A DNA stretch of 64,000 nt. Origin: Bugula neritina. Taxonomy: Eukaryota > Bryozoa > Gymnolaemata > Cheilostomatida > Bugulidae. Made by a program: the position numbers and the translations under genes. A model generated the notes under the pieces. The model saw nothing but the letters and a program-made list of their open reading frames with translations. It did not search any database and was not told the origin of the DNA. The stretch covers positions 15,722,642 to 15,786,641 of the forward strand of contig OZ037770.1 in NCBI GenBank assembly GCA_964035545.1. The letters run 5' to 3'. Shown here piece after piece: positions 46,716 through 58,693 of this stretch (within the stretch, counting starts at the first letter, position 1; each line of letters begins with the position of its first letter).

Positions 46716-47319
46716 CTATGGCACACCCACTGGAACCAGGCTACAGTGCCAAATTGATATTGTTAGCTTCATAACACACTAATATTTATTATATTATATA
46801 TGTTTATTGTTTTTGATTTCATAATATGATACTATTTGTTATACAATATGTTCATCATTTATGTTGCTATTTATTGCTTCTAATTCACTATAATATTTTA
46901 TCATATTATGACGCAATGTATATTATTACCTCGCCAAACTGTTATATAATCATATTCTTGTAAATCTCATATCATCTGCCTTTTATAAGCTAATATAAGC
47001 TCTTCTTGCTCTGCTTGTGGTTTTAAATGAAATAACCCGATATTATATTATATATTTGTTTTATATAACTTATATGACCCAACTGGTCAATATACATGAG
47101 ATAGATTGATTAGCAGCATGGCATGTATTTGGTAGTGCTCACAACATGTATATTTCTTTTAAAATGTTCAGTTTTTGAAGCAAAATAGATTAAAAGATAA
47201 ATTGTGAAAGGTGAATAACTTTAAAAAGTTCCACCTGTAGAAGGCAAATAAGATGTTTTTTTAATATTTTGTTCATGTCCCACGTACATGGTTATTGTTT
47301 TATTAGGAGAGCACTATTT

Positions 47320-48546
47320 CATGTTATATATAGCAATATGGAGTACTATATATAGCAATATGGAGTATTATATATAGCAATATGGAGTATTATATATAGC
47401 AATATGGAGTACTATATATAGCAATATGGAGTATTATATATAGCAATATGGAGTATTATATATAGCAATATGGAGTATTATATATAGCAATATGGAGTAT
47501 TATATATAGCAATATGGAGTATTATATATAGCAATATGGAGTATTATATATAGCAATATGGAGTATTATATATAGCAATATGGAGTATTATATATAGCAA
47601 TATGGAGTATTATATATAGCAATATGGAGTATTATATATAGCAATATGGAGTATTATATATAGCAATATAGAGTATTATACATAGCAATATGGAGTACTA
47701 TATATAGCAATATGGAGTATTATATATAGCAATATGGAGTATTATATATAGCAATATGGAGTATCATATATAGCAATATGGAGTATTATATATAGCAATA
47801 TAGAGTATTATACATAGCAATATGGAGTACTATACATTATAGCAATATGGAGTATTATATATAGCAATATAGAGTATTATATATAGCAATATGGAGTGTT
47901 ATATATAGCAATATGGAGTATTATATATAGCAATATGGAGTATTATATATAGCAATATGGAGTATTATATATAGCAATATGGAGTATTATATATAGCAAT
48001 ATGGAGTGTTATATATAGCAATATGGAGTAATATATATAGCAATATAGAGTATTATATATAGCAATATGGAGTATTATATATAGCAATATGGAGTATTAT
48101 ATATAGCAATATGGAGTATTATATATAGCAATATGGAGTATTATATATAGCAATATGGAGTATTATATATAGCAATATGGAGTATTATATATAGCAATAT
48201 GGAGTATTATATATAGCAATATGGAGTATTATATATAGCAATATGGAGTAATATATATAGCAATATGGAGTATTATATATAGCAATATGGAGTATTATAT
48301 ATAGCAATATGGAGTATTATATATAGCAATATGGAGTATTATATATAGCAATATGGAGTATTATATATAGCAATATGGAGTATTATATATAGCAATATGG
48401 AGTATTATATATAGCAATATGGAGTATTATACATAGCAATATGGAGTATTATATATAGCAATATGGAGTATTATATATAGCAATATGGAGTACTATATAT
48501 AGCAATATGGAGTATTATATATAGCAATATGGAGTACTATATATAG
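47320..48546. repeat. 22 bp satellite, intergenic
   Basis: About 55 units of TATATATAGCAATATGGAGT plus AT, highly uniform, with rare atagag, gtgtt and acatt variants. Confidence 0.97.
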
Positions 48547-48835
48547 TCATGTTTATTATAGTCAATAGTCTATATTTCCATGTATAAAACTGCAACCTAT
48601 GAGCACAAATAATTTAATGGTAAAATTAATTAAATTATTAATTACAATTATTGCTTAAAGAACTTTTCACAGAAGATAGAAGCAAAAAGTAATATTATAC
48701 TTGCAATTATTTTGCCATATAATCAAAGTTTTATGCATCTTCATTAAAAAATTTATGAGAGAAGTGAATACAGCCAACTTTCCTCCTCTACTTGTTAATT
48801 AGCTACACTGACTCACGCCATAACATTGATAGCTA

Positions 48836-48930
48836 ACAAAGCTTCAACCACAAAGCTTTCTCCACAAAGCTTCAACCACAAAGCTTTCACCACTGAGCTT
48901 TCTCCACTGAGCTTTCTCCACAAAGCTCCC
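48836..48930. repeat. AAAGCTTTCTCCAC short tandem repeat
   Basis: Six irregular copies of CACAAAGCTTTCTCC or CTTCAACCACAAAG. Confidence 0.75.
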
Positions 48931-49559
48931 GCTACATTTGTATATACACCATCAAATGTACTTCATACTTGATTTATTTTCAAAAGAGTCCATCTGTACA
49001 GAAGTAAAATTTGTAACCTTGGAATATACAGGTTAGCCTGTGGAACAACAAACTGGACGGATATAGATATTCGTGGGACGACAAAAGGAGCAACTGTAAA
49101 TATGCAGTAGTAGCTATTACTTTACATCATCTCTTAGTACATGAAACTAGTAGTTATCCCCCTTAGATACATAAGCAATCTAACTATAGAAATATGATAC
49201 AATAAACATTTCATTATGTCACAATTCTACTGTTTCCCAAGTTCTTATCATTTTAATGGCTGAATAATAGCGTAATTAGTCCATCACTGGTGAATGGAGG
49301 TGACAGAGTGCTGGGTGAAACATTGTTACTGCGTCAATCAACCATCCATGCAGAACCAAAGTGAAGAAAGACTACTTTCACCATTTCTATCATACCCATT
49401 GGACCGGAAAGCTAGGTACTTCTGTTTACTGCATTTATTCCATTGCTATTGTCAGATATTACAGTACCACTAGCTGGGCTAACCTAAGCTGTAAGTTATA
49501 TATTACATTCTTGAAGTTTTTATCAACTGTGCATACGCTATGTGTCACAGAAGTAAGTA

Positions 49560-49652
49560 TAGTAACTAGAGTAAGTACCAACTAGTGTAAGTAGTAACTA
49601 GTGTAAGTACCAACTAGTGTAAGTACCAACTAGTGTAAGTACCAACTAGTGT
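49560..49652. repeat. 16 bp TAAGTACCAACTAGTG repeat
   Basis: Five or six intergenic copies containing GTAAGTA. Confidence 0.8.
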
Positions 49653-51290
49653 AATTGCTATTGACCGCTAGCCAAGTAGGAAATGGAAGTAATTAACAAC
49701 AGAGCTATAACCTTGGATGACATTTTGTCTTTTCAAACTCACTATTTTCACACAGAAGGACAGGCAAGCTGGAAATATAGTCTTATAAGTTAATAGTTAC
49801 AGCAAACAGTTTGTCCTCGGGGCACTAGCTAAAATAGCCGTGCTTCTAACAACACTATAAATTAGAAACTCTGGCTAAGTGAGGAATAGTTTCTGTACAT
49901 TAAATGATAGCCAGTGATCACACATATCAGATTAGTTTGGAAAGTTACAGTTTTACGGCTCTCAAGTGTGTAGAGATTAGCTGTTAGTCTGGTCTGAGAA
50001 GTGCTAAAAGCCAATGGTGTGTTTGCTAACTGATGAGCCAATGGGTGCTACTTTTACTCTAGTATGTTCAAATAGTTTCATTCCATTCTACCTAATCTCA
50101 ATACCTCAAGTATGCTAAGTTATATACTACATGCACGGGCTACACTTAAAGGATTGCTCAATCTTAGTTTATTACAATCACATTATAATTATGAACTATA
50201 ATTTAATGTGTATGCAAACAATTGTGACTTTGCAAAGGGATATGTGCCTAGAAAACAGCTTTTCAAAATTCCAATTTTGAGGGCGGTAAAATTTTCAGCC
50301 ATGAAAAAGAATAGCCTAATACGTGACGTGTGAACGCCAGTAACTATGCGCACGTGCTAACTATAACGCTAGTATTCAAGGTTGCTGAGCACAATATCAA
50401 CCAATAACGCTCAAGCAGTTACAGTGCGCTATATAGGTCAGCTTTGGTGTGCCCGTAATATTGCACAATCTGACCTAGTTTAGATCGATTGCAGGCATTC
50501 ATCCTAAAGAACGCATGTTTTTGCAATGCTTTTTTCTATTGGTTACAAGCAAAATATGGCCTAATGTTATTACATACATGTTATTTAAAATGTCAAAAAA
50601 CTATAGATTGAGATAATTCACATTTGCACTTCTATAAATATACAAATTACGAGCTGAAAGATCACATCTCACAGTCATATTTCTATAGTTATTCATTTGT
50701 ATAGTCACGTGACTAGCAGGAATGCTGGCGCTGTTACGTCACATTTCCCAGCTTATTTCAAAATCGGCGTTTTGGCTGTTACCAATCTACACCCTCAACT
50801 TCAACTAACTTTTTCTACCTTTGGTCAAATGCTTTTTGCCAATGCATGCTTAGAAAAACACAATATTATGTGTGTTTGACTTAAATGGCCATTTATTAGA
50901 CAAGATAGAGCAATCCTTTAAGATGGCTGTCGTGTAAAACAATGCAACTTAGATGTAATTATTCAATGTGTTGGATCAGTTTAACATCTGCAACTTTTTC
51001 ACAAGATTTAAAGAAGTTTTGCCCACCTATTAGCTGTAGCGTCTGTCAAGGTTTGTTGTTTAACACTTTAACTCAGCCTGAATTCTAACAAGTATTGAAC
51101 GCTTGCATATCCGTAATCTAGAGCTTATTTCCAACCTAAACAAAAGTTGAGAATTTTGCTTTTAATTGCTGGGAAACCACCAAACATTGCAGTGTTGGGT
51201 GAAGAAGCTGTAATAAGATAGAACTGAGGAAGCGATACAGAGTGTTCTCTCTAAGGTTTAGCCAATTCAAACTTTGATTAACGCAAAAAG

Positions 51291-54200
51291 ATGCAGACAC
51301 TGTTCTGTGGGAGGATAGCTCTCTACCTGGTCCTGCTGCAAGTAGTAGGTAAGTTTACTCCACCTTGTCAACTAGTAGTTGGAAGGGTAGCTGTTGGGCG
51401 GAATAATTACTCTCATGGTTATGCTAATGAAGGGCTGTGTGTATATTTAAATCATGCAGCAGTTGGAAAATAAGAGAGAAGCAAAAACCCTTTATACATT
51501 TAAGCCTCACCTTCTGTTATCATCCTATGAGAGGTTTGATTTGCTAATATTTTATTGTAGATATCATTGCAGCAATAGAAGTCATTGCTTGTTATTACGG
51601 AACACCGACGGTTAAAGAGATGAGCTGTGAGAATGGACTAGTTATAAGTATAGCTAATCTAACCGTAAGCAGACCCAGTGTTGGTAGCTGTACAAATTAT
51701 ACGCCTGAGGACTGTCCAAGACACGTCATAGCAGAGACAGACCAGTACTACTTGGCTCTACAGGCTAACTGCAGTGGACTCTCTTCCTGTCAGCTAAACA
51801 GTCAGGTTCTCTGGTCAGAATATGTATTCTCCTCATGTGGAAACGTTCGAGATGCAAATACAAAGACATTCAGGACCGTGGTGGAAGTGCAGTATAGCTG
51901 TATGCAAAGTAGTGAGTTTCCTAACAACAAATTACTTACCCTGACTGGATTCTCAACTTCAGGGCAAATTTATCAGATTGTGTCATAAAATGTGCTCTGG
52001 GATGTAAATAATTAATGTATAAGTAACAGATAAGTGATTAAGTCACCCTGGAGTTATTGACTAGCAATGACTGACAGTCTGTGACAGTCTGTGACAGTAT
52101 GGTCACATGTGGTCAGTTGAAGTTATTCTCACTCTAGACTCAAATAACTCTCTGTTACTTCTATTATTATATATATTGTTATATGATGGATGAGTCATAC
52201 TTAATGCATGGAAGAACATTTGGCAAAACTTTTTCCTTGCAGTGTCATATCAAAAGGAAATTGGCAATTTGCAGCTTTATATAATTTATTTTTGAGACTA
52301 AAACTAAGCCTTTTCTACTCTGTAATTTGATCTCCACACAAGACACAGAGATCTCAGACTAGGTATAATGCTGTGAGTTGGTTCTAATCCTATTTTATTT
52401 TGTATTCAGACTCTACAACCAGCCAAGAGGTGACTATCGTCGAGACAACAACTCCAGTATCGACTCAGTCGAGTAGAGTGACACACTCTCAGACTACAGA
52501 TTCTCAGACTACAGAAGGTGGACCAACAGACAGACAGCTGGATAGTGAGTTATTGGAGAAGTTGTTAGGTGTAGAGACATGGGCATCTCATGTCAACCCC
52601 TTCACCCCTCTCTCTTATCACCAACACCAATGGCTGTCTTGCTTTTGCTGATTAAACTCTTGTAGTTGGAATTTTTTCCTTTAAATGGGCATAGAGTTTA
52701 ATATGAAAATATTAAACAGAAAACTTTACCTAAGAATCTGCAACTAATAAAGTGTTTTTCATCTATAAAACCGGCTGATTATTGTACTTAGAACATTTAT
52801 CTGCCCCTTCATATTATTTCAGCCAATCACTTTTAATAGTGGCTGCAGTGTATGACTTCACAATTGGTTCTCCTTCTCACAGGTTCCACACTTGAAAATG
52901 ATGACAAAGACAAACTGCCCGTGATCATAGCCGCCTCAGTTCTTGGTGCCTTGCTAGTCATATCCATTATCATCTTGGTGATTTGTCTGAAGAGGAAAAG
53001 GTGTGTTGAGTCACTTATCTTTCGAAACTAATGAAAGTTCTAATCCACCAAAATATCCTAGAGTACACCAGAACCAGAATATGTTGAGATATAACAGAGC
53101 ATACTTGCTCGGGTGTACTGGAATATGGCACAAGTCTGTTTAGGCTACATATTGTTTATTTTGAATTGTAGAGATGGACGTCTTCCAAAGCATTCAACTC
53201 ATCTGGCAAAGCATAACCGAGATAGAGTAAATACGTATGAAGATGTCCCTGGATCTCCTGAAGGTACGAACCATCTTTCTGTATGGCATTAGAGCTGTAA
53301 CTCTTATGGCTCTTCTTTTGTAACAGCTTTGAGAAAAGTGACTCATGCACCAGGGCGCTGTGTGGATGCCAAAAACTTCAATTGACAAATGCGTTTTATT
53401 TGCCAAGTTTGAAAAGTTGTCTGTATAGGCTAATTTTGTTTCTTATATAAGTTGTCCATTTTATTTTGATGTCTCTCAGATAACATATGCTGAAAGTAGA
53501 CAGCGCTTTTGGTAGAAGAATATATTAATTGTTACATTTTTCAATTGTTGCAGAGTATTATACTATTATTGATGTTATACTGAATCTTCTCAAAGTCAGG
53601 TGATATGGAAACTTGCAGACGTCTGCTAAATGCAGCTGACTTCAAGTTATCCATTAAACAAAATGTTGTTAATAGAAGGATTATCATTAGGTAGTCAATA
53701 AGATGTACAAATGGGTCAAAGCCTTTCACCAGCTATCTATACTTTCAGTTTGGGTTTTAGATTTTAACTTTTGTTAAATACATTTTTATAATGCGAACTT
53801 GAGAATCAAATGCTTGCTATTTGGTATATGTTCATCGTTTATTTCAACTATGTGTAAAAACATCCGTTAGTTTTCCTGAGATTTCAACAGATTGTTTTCC
53901 GATACTCAAACAAATCTTTTTAAAACATATCAGCTGGCCAGTCAACTGCTAGAAAATCTGCAGTATTTAAAAGAAACCAACTCCAGTAACTCAAACTAAG
54001 ATTGATATAGCAGTACAAATGGTCTAAGTACTTTAAGGAAGGTTGAAGTGGGATCAGCAGCTAATAATACGATGCTGAGTGTATAATCATTGCTGCTACA
54101 TGTTATTGTACTCGTGGATGTTGCACTTGCTGATGTTTAGTTGAATTTGAGTAATGAAATGGTCTACTGGGTTGATTAAGTTTCGCTCACGCTTGACTCA

Positions 54201-55279
54201 CTAACAGATGAGTCATCTCCTTTCCTCTATTGGCTAGTGATGAGTCACACCTCAGGGTGATTGAGTAGATAGTTGTGGCTTGTAACTCAGTTCAAACCTG
54301 TAACAGATAAAAAATTTTGTGACACAATTTAAAATAACTAATGATTATACCTATGGAATACAGGCTTGCTAAAGTGAAGTCAACATAAATTTTATTCCTG
54401 TTATAAAAATGTTTTAGAGAGCAAAACTAGAGAAGCTCGAGTGAAGAAGTTCAGGGAGGAAGAGGATCGTGATGACGGGTTTTATGACAGCACGCCATCC
54501 TTTGAGAATGAATACTCTCTCGCTGGTGGGTGCATCTCCCCTCCCCCTCTCCCCCTAGTAATAGTAATGTTATAGTTGTAGTAACCTGCGTGTTACACAT
54601 GTACGCTATGTATATTTTCAATTGTCATTCTAATTACACTGTCGTAGACTATTTCACAGCTATATAAATGTAAAAGGGGAGCTCATGAGTCCAACCAGTG
54701 AACTGTAACATAATATGACAGATCTGACGTCAGTTCATGTCTTTTGTTGATTGTATTAGTTTAGAGTTTGGCTAGCTGGTCATACCAATGTTGGAAATTG
54801 TAAAAACTTTTAAAAAACTGCCAAAAATTAGGTTTGTGTCAATTCCTTCAAATTATAGAACGCAGCTAATTGCTATTGAAGTTGCCATGGAAACGAACCT
54901 CAGTGACATGTTTTACCTGGAGGAGACGACTCTAAGTTTCTGGCACATTGTAGCACTTGTTGTTTGTATTCACACAGGCCCAGTCATCACAGATAGTTAC
55001 GCAGTCATTCAAAAGAAAGTCACGAAGGAAGGCCCTTGCTTTGCCATTCAGGACGTGGCAGTAGAAGATGAAGTTGAAGAGTCCAGCAGTGAAGGCAGTC
55101 ACGTGAAGAGCTCACTGAACTTCAGCAATGAGGTCTACAACTTGTCTCTGCCGGTGAAGGTGCCGGACACAGTCCTGATTGACAATGACCTCTACGAGTC
55201 GTGCAATGAAGATTCGGAAACTGATGAGGAAAAGGAAGTAGTAGAGTTCATTGACAATGATCTGTATAGCACTGGATGA
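51291..55279 (+). CDS. Single-pass receptor with SUEL-type (galactose-binding-lectin-like) domain, copy 2
   Basis: Seven exons: 51291-51348, 51561-51911, 52410-52544, 52883-53000, 53172-53263, 54418-54525, 54978-55279; 1164 nt, 387 aa. It has a signal peptide (MQTLFCGRIALYLVLLQVV), an eight-Cys lectin domain very similar to copy 1 (long identical runs such as QANCSGLSSCQLNSQVLWSE), and a short Ser/Thr linker of about 45 residues instead of 121. The membrane span lies near residues 193-217, with KRKR on the inner side. The cytoplasmic tail shares little with copy 1 beyond its first residues. It contains several Tyr in acidic settings: TYEDV, GFYDS, NEYSL, SYAVI, EVYNL, and two copies of IDNDLY near the end. 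This suggests phosphotyrosine signalling, which is inference. Intron 1 is also homologous to copy 1, so the duplication included introns. Confidence 0.85.
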
Positions 55280-55839
55280 GTGACTGTACACTGTGATGAA
55301 AGGGTAGACAACTCTACTGTAAGGTTACAAGTTGTTACATAATCATGTCGAGTATAAACATGTGTAAGCATACTACAATCTACTTCAGCATAGCTATATG
55401 CTGTAAATTATTCAACTTATTTTCATTAGACTAAATTATTTTGTTATATTATTCCTTGAAGTGTATAATAACAATATATTATTACTTTATTTACCTGGTT
55501 ACATTATTACTGCAGTTTATACAGTTTACTATTCCCATATGAGTACAAGTGAACTACTAAGACTGAGTTTCCATACAGCAATAAGGGCAGTAAGTTACCC
55601 ACCCCAACCTGATGATTAGATCCATTAAACAAGTTGGTTGGAAATATTATGTTTTCACTATCAACTAAGTTATATCAAATAGTATTGAATATACAGTATT
55701 TATTCTGGTTTGAATTATATACAATAGAGTGGGTTTATGTACAAAACATCAACATTGAAAAATCACTGAACAAGATATCAAAATAATACAGACTGTAGCC
55801 TGAAATCTCGCTGATACATGTTAGAGCGGAAGGGACGGG
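55280..55839. other. Convergent 3' intergenic region (lectin receptor 2 / PPIH)
   Basis: AT-rich stretch between two converging genes, with no coding potential seen. On the minus strand AATAAA lies at 55699-55704, about 136 bases beyond the PPIH stop, and is the likely PPIH polyadenylation signal. Confidence 0.55.
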
Positions 55840-57055
55840 CTACATCTGCCCGCACTGTGATATAACTACATTAAGTTTGGGTCTATTGTTTGGTCCCACC
55901 GGTACATTTTCTATCTTTCTCACAACCAACATGCCATCTATAACTTTACCTGCAACACAATTTATGAGTAGATGTATAATTAGAGGTCAGAGGTCAACCA
56001 GCTTCTTTACATGATAGCATAACTCCACTCACCAAAAACTACATGTTTATTATCTAAGAAGTCACATGGGGCGCAGGTAATGAAGAACTGACAGCCATTA
56101 GAGTCCGGTCCACTGTTTGCCTGCAAAACAATGAGTAGACAACTCTGCATGCTATAGTCTAGAGTATATTACAATGAGTAGACAACTCTGCATGCTATAG
56201 TCTAGAGTATATTACAATGAGTAGACAACTCTGCATGCTATAGTCTAGAGTATATTACAATGAGTAGACAACTCTGAATGCTATAGTCTAGAGTATATTA
56301 CAATGAGTAGACAACTCTGCATGCTATAGTCTAGAGTATATTACAATGAGTAGACAACTCTGAATGCTATAGTCTAGAGTATATTACAATGAGTAGACAA
56401 CTCTGAATGCTATAGTCTATAGTATATTACAATGAGTAGACAACTCTGAACAGTCTATAAAACAATACCATTGACAAGAGTCCAGCCCCCGAGTGTTTAG
56501 TGTGAAAATTCTCATCAGCAAACTTTCCACCATAAATGCTAGCGAGTCCAGTTCCATCATTCTACAATAGAATCAAACAACATCAGGATTAGCCAATAAA
56601 CTCGCACCATTTATCTGCAACACAACATCATATGAGATGTGGTAACCAGTGTTCTCAGAAAGTCAAGATTCACTGTCTCCAGTCGTTGAAGGAATTTGGA
56701 TATGACGAGTCACCTTAACAAAGTCTCCGCCTTGAATCATGAAGTCCTTGATGACTCGGTGGAAGGTGGAGCTCTTATAGCCCTGCGGTACTCCGTCTTT
56801 TAGGTACTCCCCGGTGCACATTTGTCTTCAACAACAAGTTATATATTCAACTACCTAAGACTTCAAGTCTGCACTAGGATTTTTGAAGTTATCTTAGATG
56901 GCTAGACTTTAAAGTTTAAAGCATTCAAAATAGCCTATCGTAGGAAAAAATGTTCACATACACTAGCATGATTATATAGTAATATATTGCATATATAACA
57001 TAGTAACATATTGCATATATATGATAATATACTACATATATATATGATAATATAT

Positions 57056-57109
<54 letters not shown>

Positions 57110-58252
57110 AGTATAAACTAATAACTACCTGAAGTTCTCAGCTGTCTTCGGTACCACATCCGCAAATAGTTCAAACTTTACCCGCCCAACTTCCTACACA
57201 ATTTATTCACATAATTTATTTGGTATCAATTTAGTATAATAAAAGCGATGCTGACGTTCATCCACCCATAATGTATTCTAAGTTTATTCTAGACACAATG
57301 ACTCCAACTATCAAGTATTCAACATTTAAAAGCAATAGCCGTAGTATATTATAACTATGTCATCACTTAATCTCTTCAGTAGGCTATCCAGTAGGACTAT
57401 CACTATGAAAGTATGACTATGAGTATAGTAATCATCACCTAATTTATTTTAAACTAAATGATAAGTGTTAGTGTACTTTCATATTTATTAACTATAGGTC
57501 TATGTTTTAAATGATTATAAGTAGTAGCACTGATGATTATTAAAAAATGACTAGTCAAAGACAAAAGTCAAAATCAATAAGAAAACTTGAATTACTATTA
57601 GCCTACATTTAGTATTAGTATAACTATAAATAATTATAACACAATATTTTTATTACTATTATGATTATAATATAATTAAAATAAATATTATTATATGACT
57701 TGAATTGAGAAATTATTTTATTATTAAACAATATTAATATTTAATTTCAATTTGTATTCAAAATCAAAGTTAAATAACTAATACTAATAGTAATAGTCAA
57801 TAAGTTATAGCAAAATTAAAAGTCTAAAACTTAAACTGAATCAAAATCTAACACTAATAGTAATATTATTAGTATCACCAAGTCAATCAGTTCTACTTAT
57901 ACTTAATGTTAATGTTATAGTAATAGTAATACTTTATCTAATCGCAAAACTAAACCGTGAATGTAACAACTAACACTAACAGTAATACGTTATTATTAAC
58001 ATTATACAATCCGTATGAGTATCACTATGACTATGAGTATGACTATCACTATCAGAATCCGTATCAGTATCACTATGAGTATGACTATGAGTATCAGTAT
58101 CAGTATGACTATCAATATGACTATCACTATGAGTATCAGATACTTGACATAGACTTTTACTTTAAATGCTGTGATTAATTATTGCCTACCGTAGAGCCAA
58201 TAGAAACGTCAAAAAAGACAACTGGATTCTCAGAGTTAGTTACTTTATCCAT
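55840..58252 (-). CDS. PPIH: Peptidyl-prolyl cis-trans isomerase H (cyclophilin H), complete, 6 exons
   Basis: Spliceosomal cyclophilin that binds the U4/U6.U5 tri-snRNP and catalyses prolyl isomerisation. Exons (minus): 58252-58190, 57193-57129, 56825-56714, 56561-56469, 56120-56033, 55949-55840; 531 nt, 176 aa, against 177 in human. The start reads [19 protein letters not shown]. Catalytic-core motifs are present: [15 protein letters not shown] (with the catalytic Arg), [32 protein letters not shown] and [13 protein letters not shown]. The C-terminus [20 protein letters not shown] is characteristic of the H-type cyclophilin and separates it from cyclophilin A. One oddity is Phe (CDFLDNKH) where most cyclophilins have the Trp that contacts cyclosporin. 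Introns 1, 2 and 5 contain simple or tandem repeats. Confidence 0.97.
56125..56455. repeat. 43 bp minisatellite, PPIH intron 4
   Basis: About eight units containing ATGAGTAGACAACTCTGCAT followed by TATAGTCTAGAGTATATT, filling the intron between exons 4 and 5. It shares GAGTAGACAACTC with the array at 6935. Confidence 0.95.
57056..57108. repeat. (TA)n dinucleotide microsatellite, PPIH intron 2
   Basis: Uninterrupted AT/TA run of about 48 bases, flanked by ATATATGATAATAT copies. Confidence 0.95.
58005..58140. repeat. GAGTATCACTATGACTAT-type degenerate repeat, PPIH intron 1
   Basis: Six-base-period impure repeat (TATGAG, TATCAC, TATGAC, TATCAG) inside the first PPIH intron. Confidence 0.8.
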
Positions 58253-58693
58253 TTATAAGAAAAGCAGTTTTCTGCTGACTAAATCATTCACTAATTTCAA
58301 ACGAGTAAAAAGACTTTTTGTTCCTTACTGCTTTCCTCAACCGGAAAAGACTATTTCGGTGAGCATATTCAAACTCGCTGTAGTAGTGATTATAAGGAGA
58401 TAACTCCTAATAAGTCATAGCTTTGACTATCAAATTATAATTACTGTATTATAATGATTGATTGTTAAGTTTTCTTTCTTTAAATAAAGTGTTTACACAT
58501 GCTAGTTGGCCAGAGTGCTAATTTTATAGTTATATGCAATGATACTTGTACAGGAAAGGCAAATTGAGATTTCTATGAGATGCTTTTGTTTTTCGTTATA
58601 TTTACAAAAATATAGTATAAAAAGACAACAGAACATCAACAACATAATAGTTTTACTTAAAAACATAAACAACTGCAAATAACTGAGGGAAGT
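58253..58693. other. Short intergenic region between DGCR6 3' end and PPIH 5' end
   Basis: About 440 bases of AT-rich DNA between two genes on the same (minus) strand. It must hold the PPIH promoter and the DGCR6 3' UTR. No clear motif was identified. Confidence 0.4.

Larger units (their letters stand above)
46283..51290. other. Intergenic region between the two lectin receptors
   Basis: About 5 kb without a supported gene. It contains tandem arrays at 46430-46715, 47320-48546, 48836-48930 and 49560-49650, and otherwise AT-rich unique sequence. The last kilobase before 51291 should include the promoter of lectin receptor 2; ATGCGCACGTGC near 50346 (an E-box, CACGTG) and TATATAGG near 50430 are possible but weak elements. 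Short open frames here have no splice support or recognisable similarity. Confidence 0.5.

Noticed and set aside
49361-49585. Possible small plus-strand gene (74 aa)
   Set aside because: No ATG start, no splice context or recognisable motif; it lies in intergenic AT-rich DNA.
53156-53729. Minus-strand frames inside lectin receptor 2 introns
   Set aside because: Short, non-ATG or compositionally random, and opposite to well-supported plus-strand exons.
54788-54977. Upstream extension of the last lectin receptor 2 exon
   Set aside because: It is in frame with exon 7, but gtttgtattcacacag is a good acceptor and joining exon 6 in phase 1 gives a continuous product. The extension has no proper start.
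57957-58178. [13 protein letters not shown]-type small protein
   Set aside because: Translation of a six-base-period repeat in PPIH intron 1.
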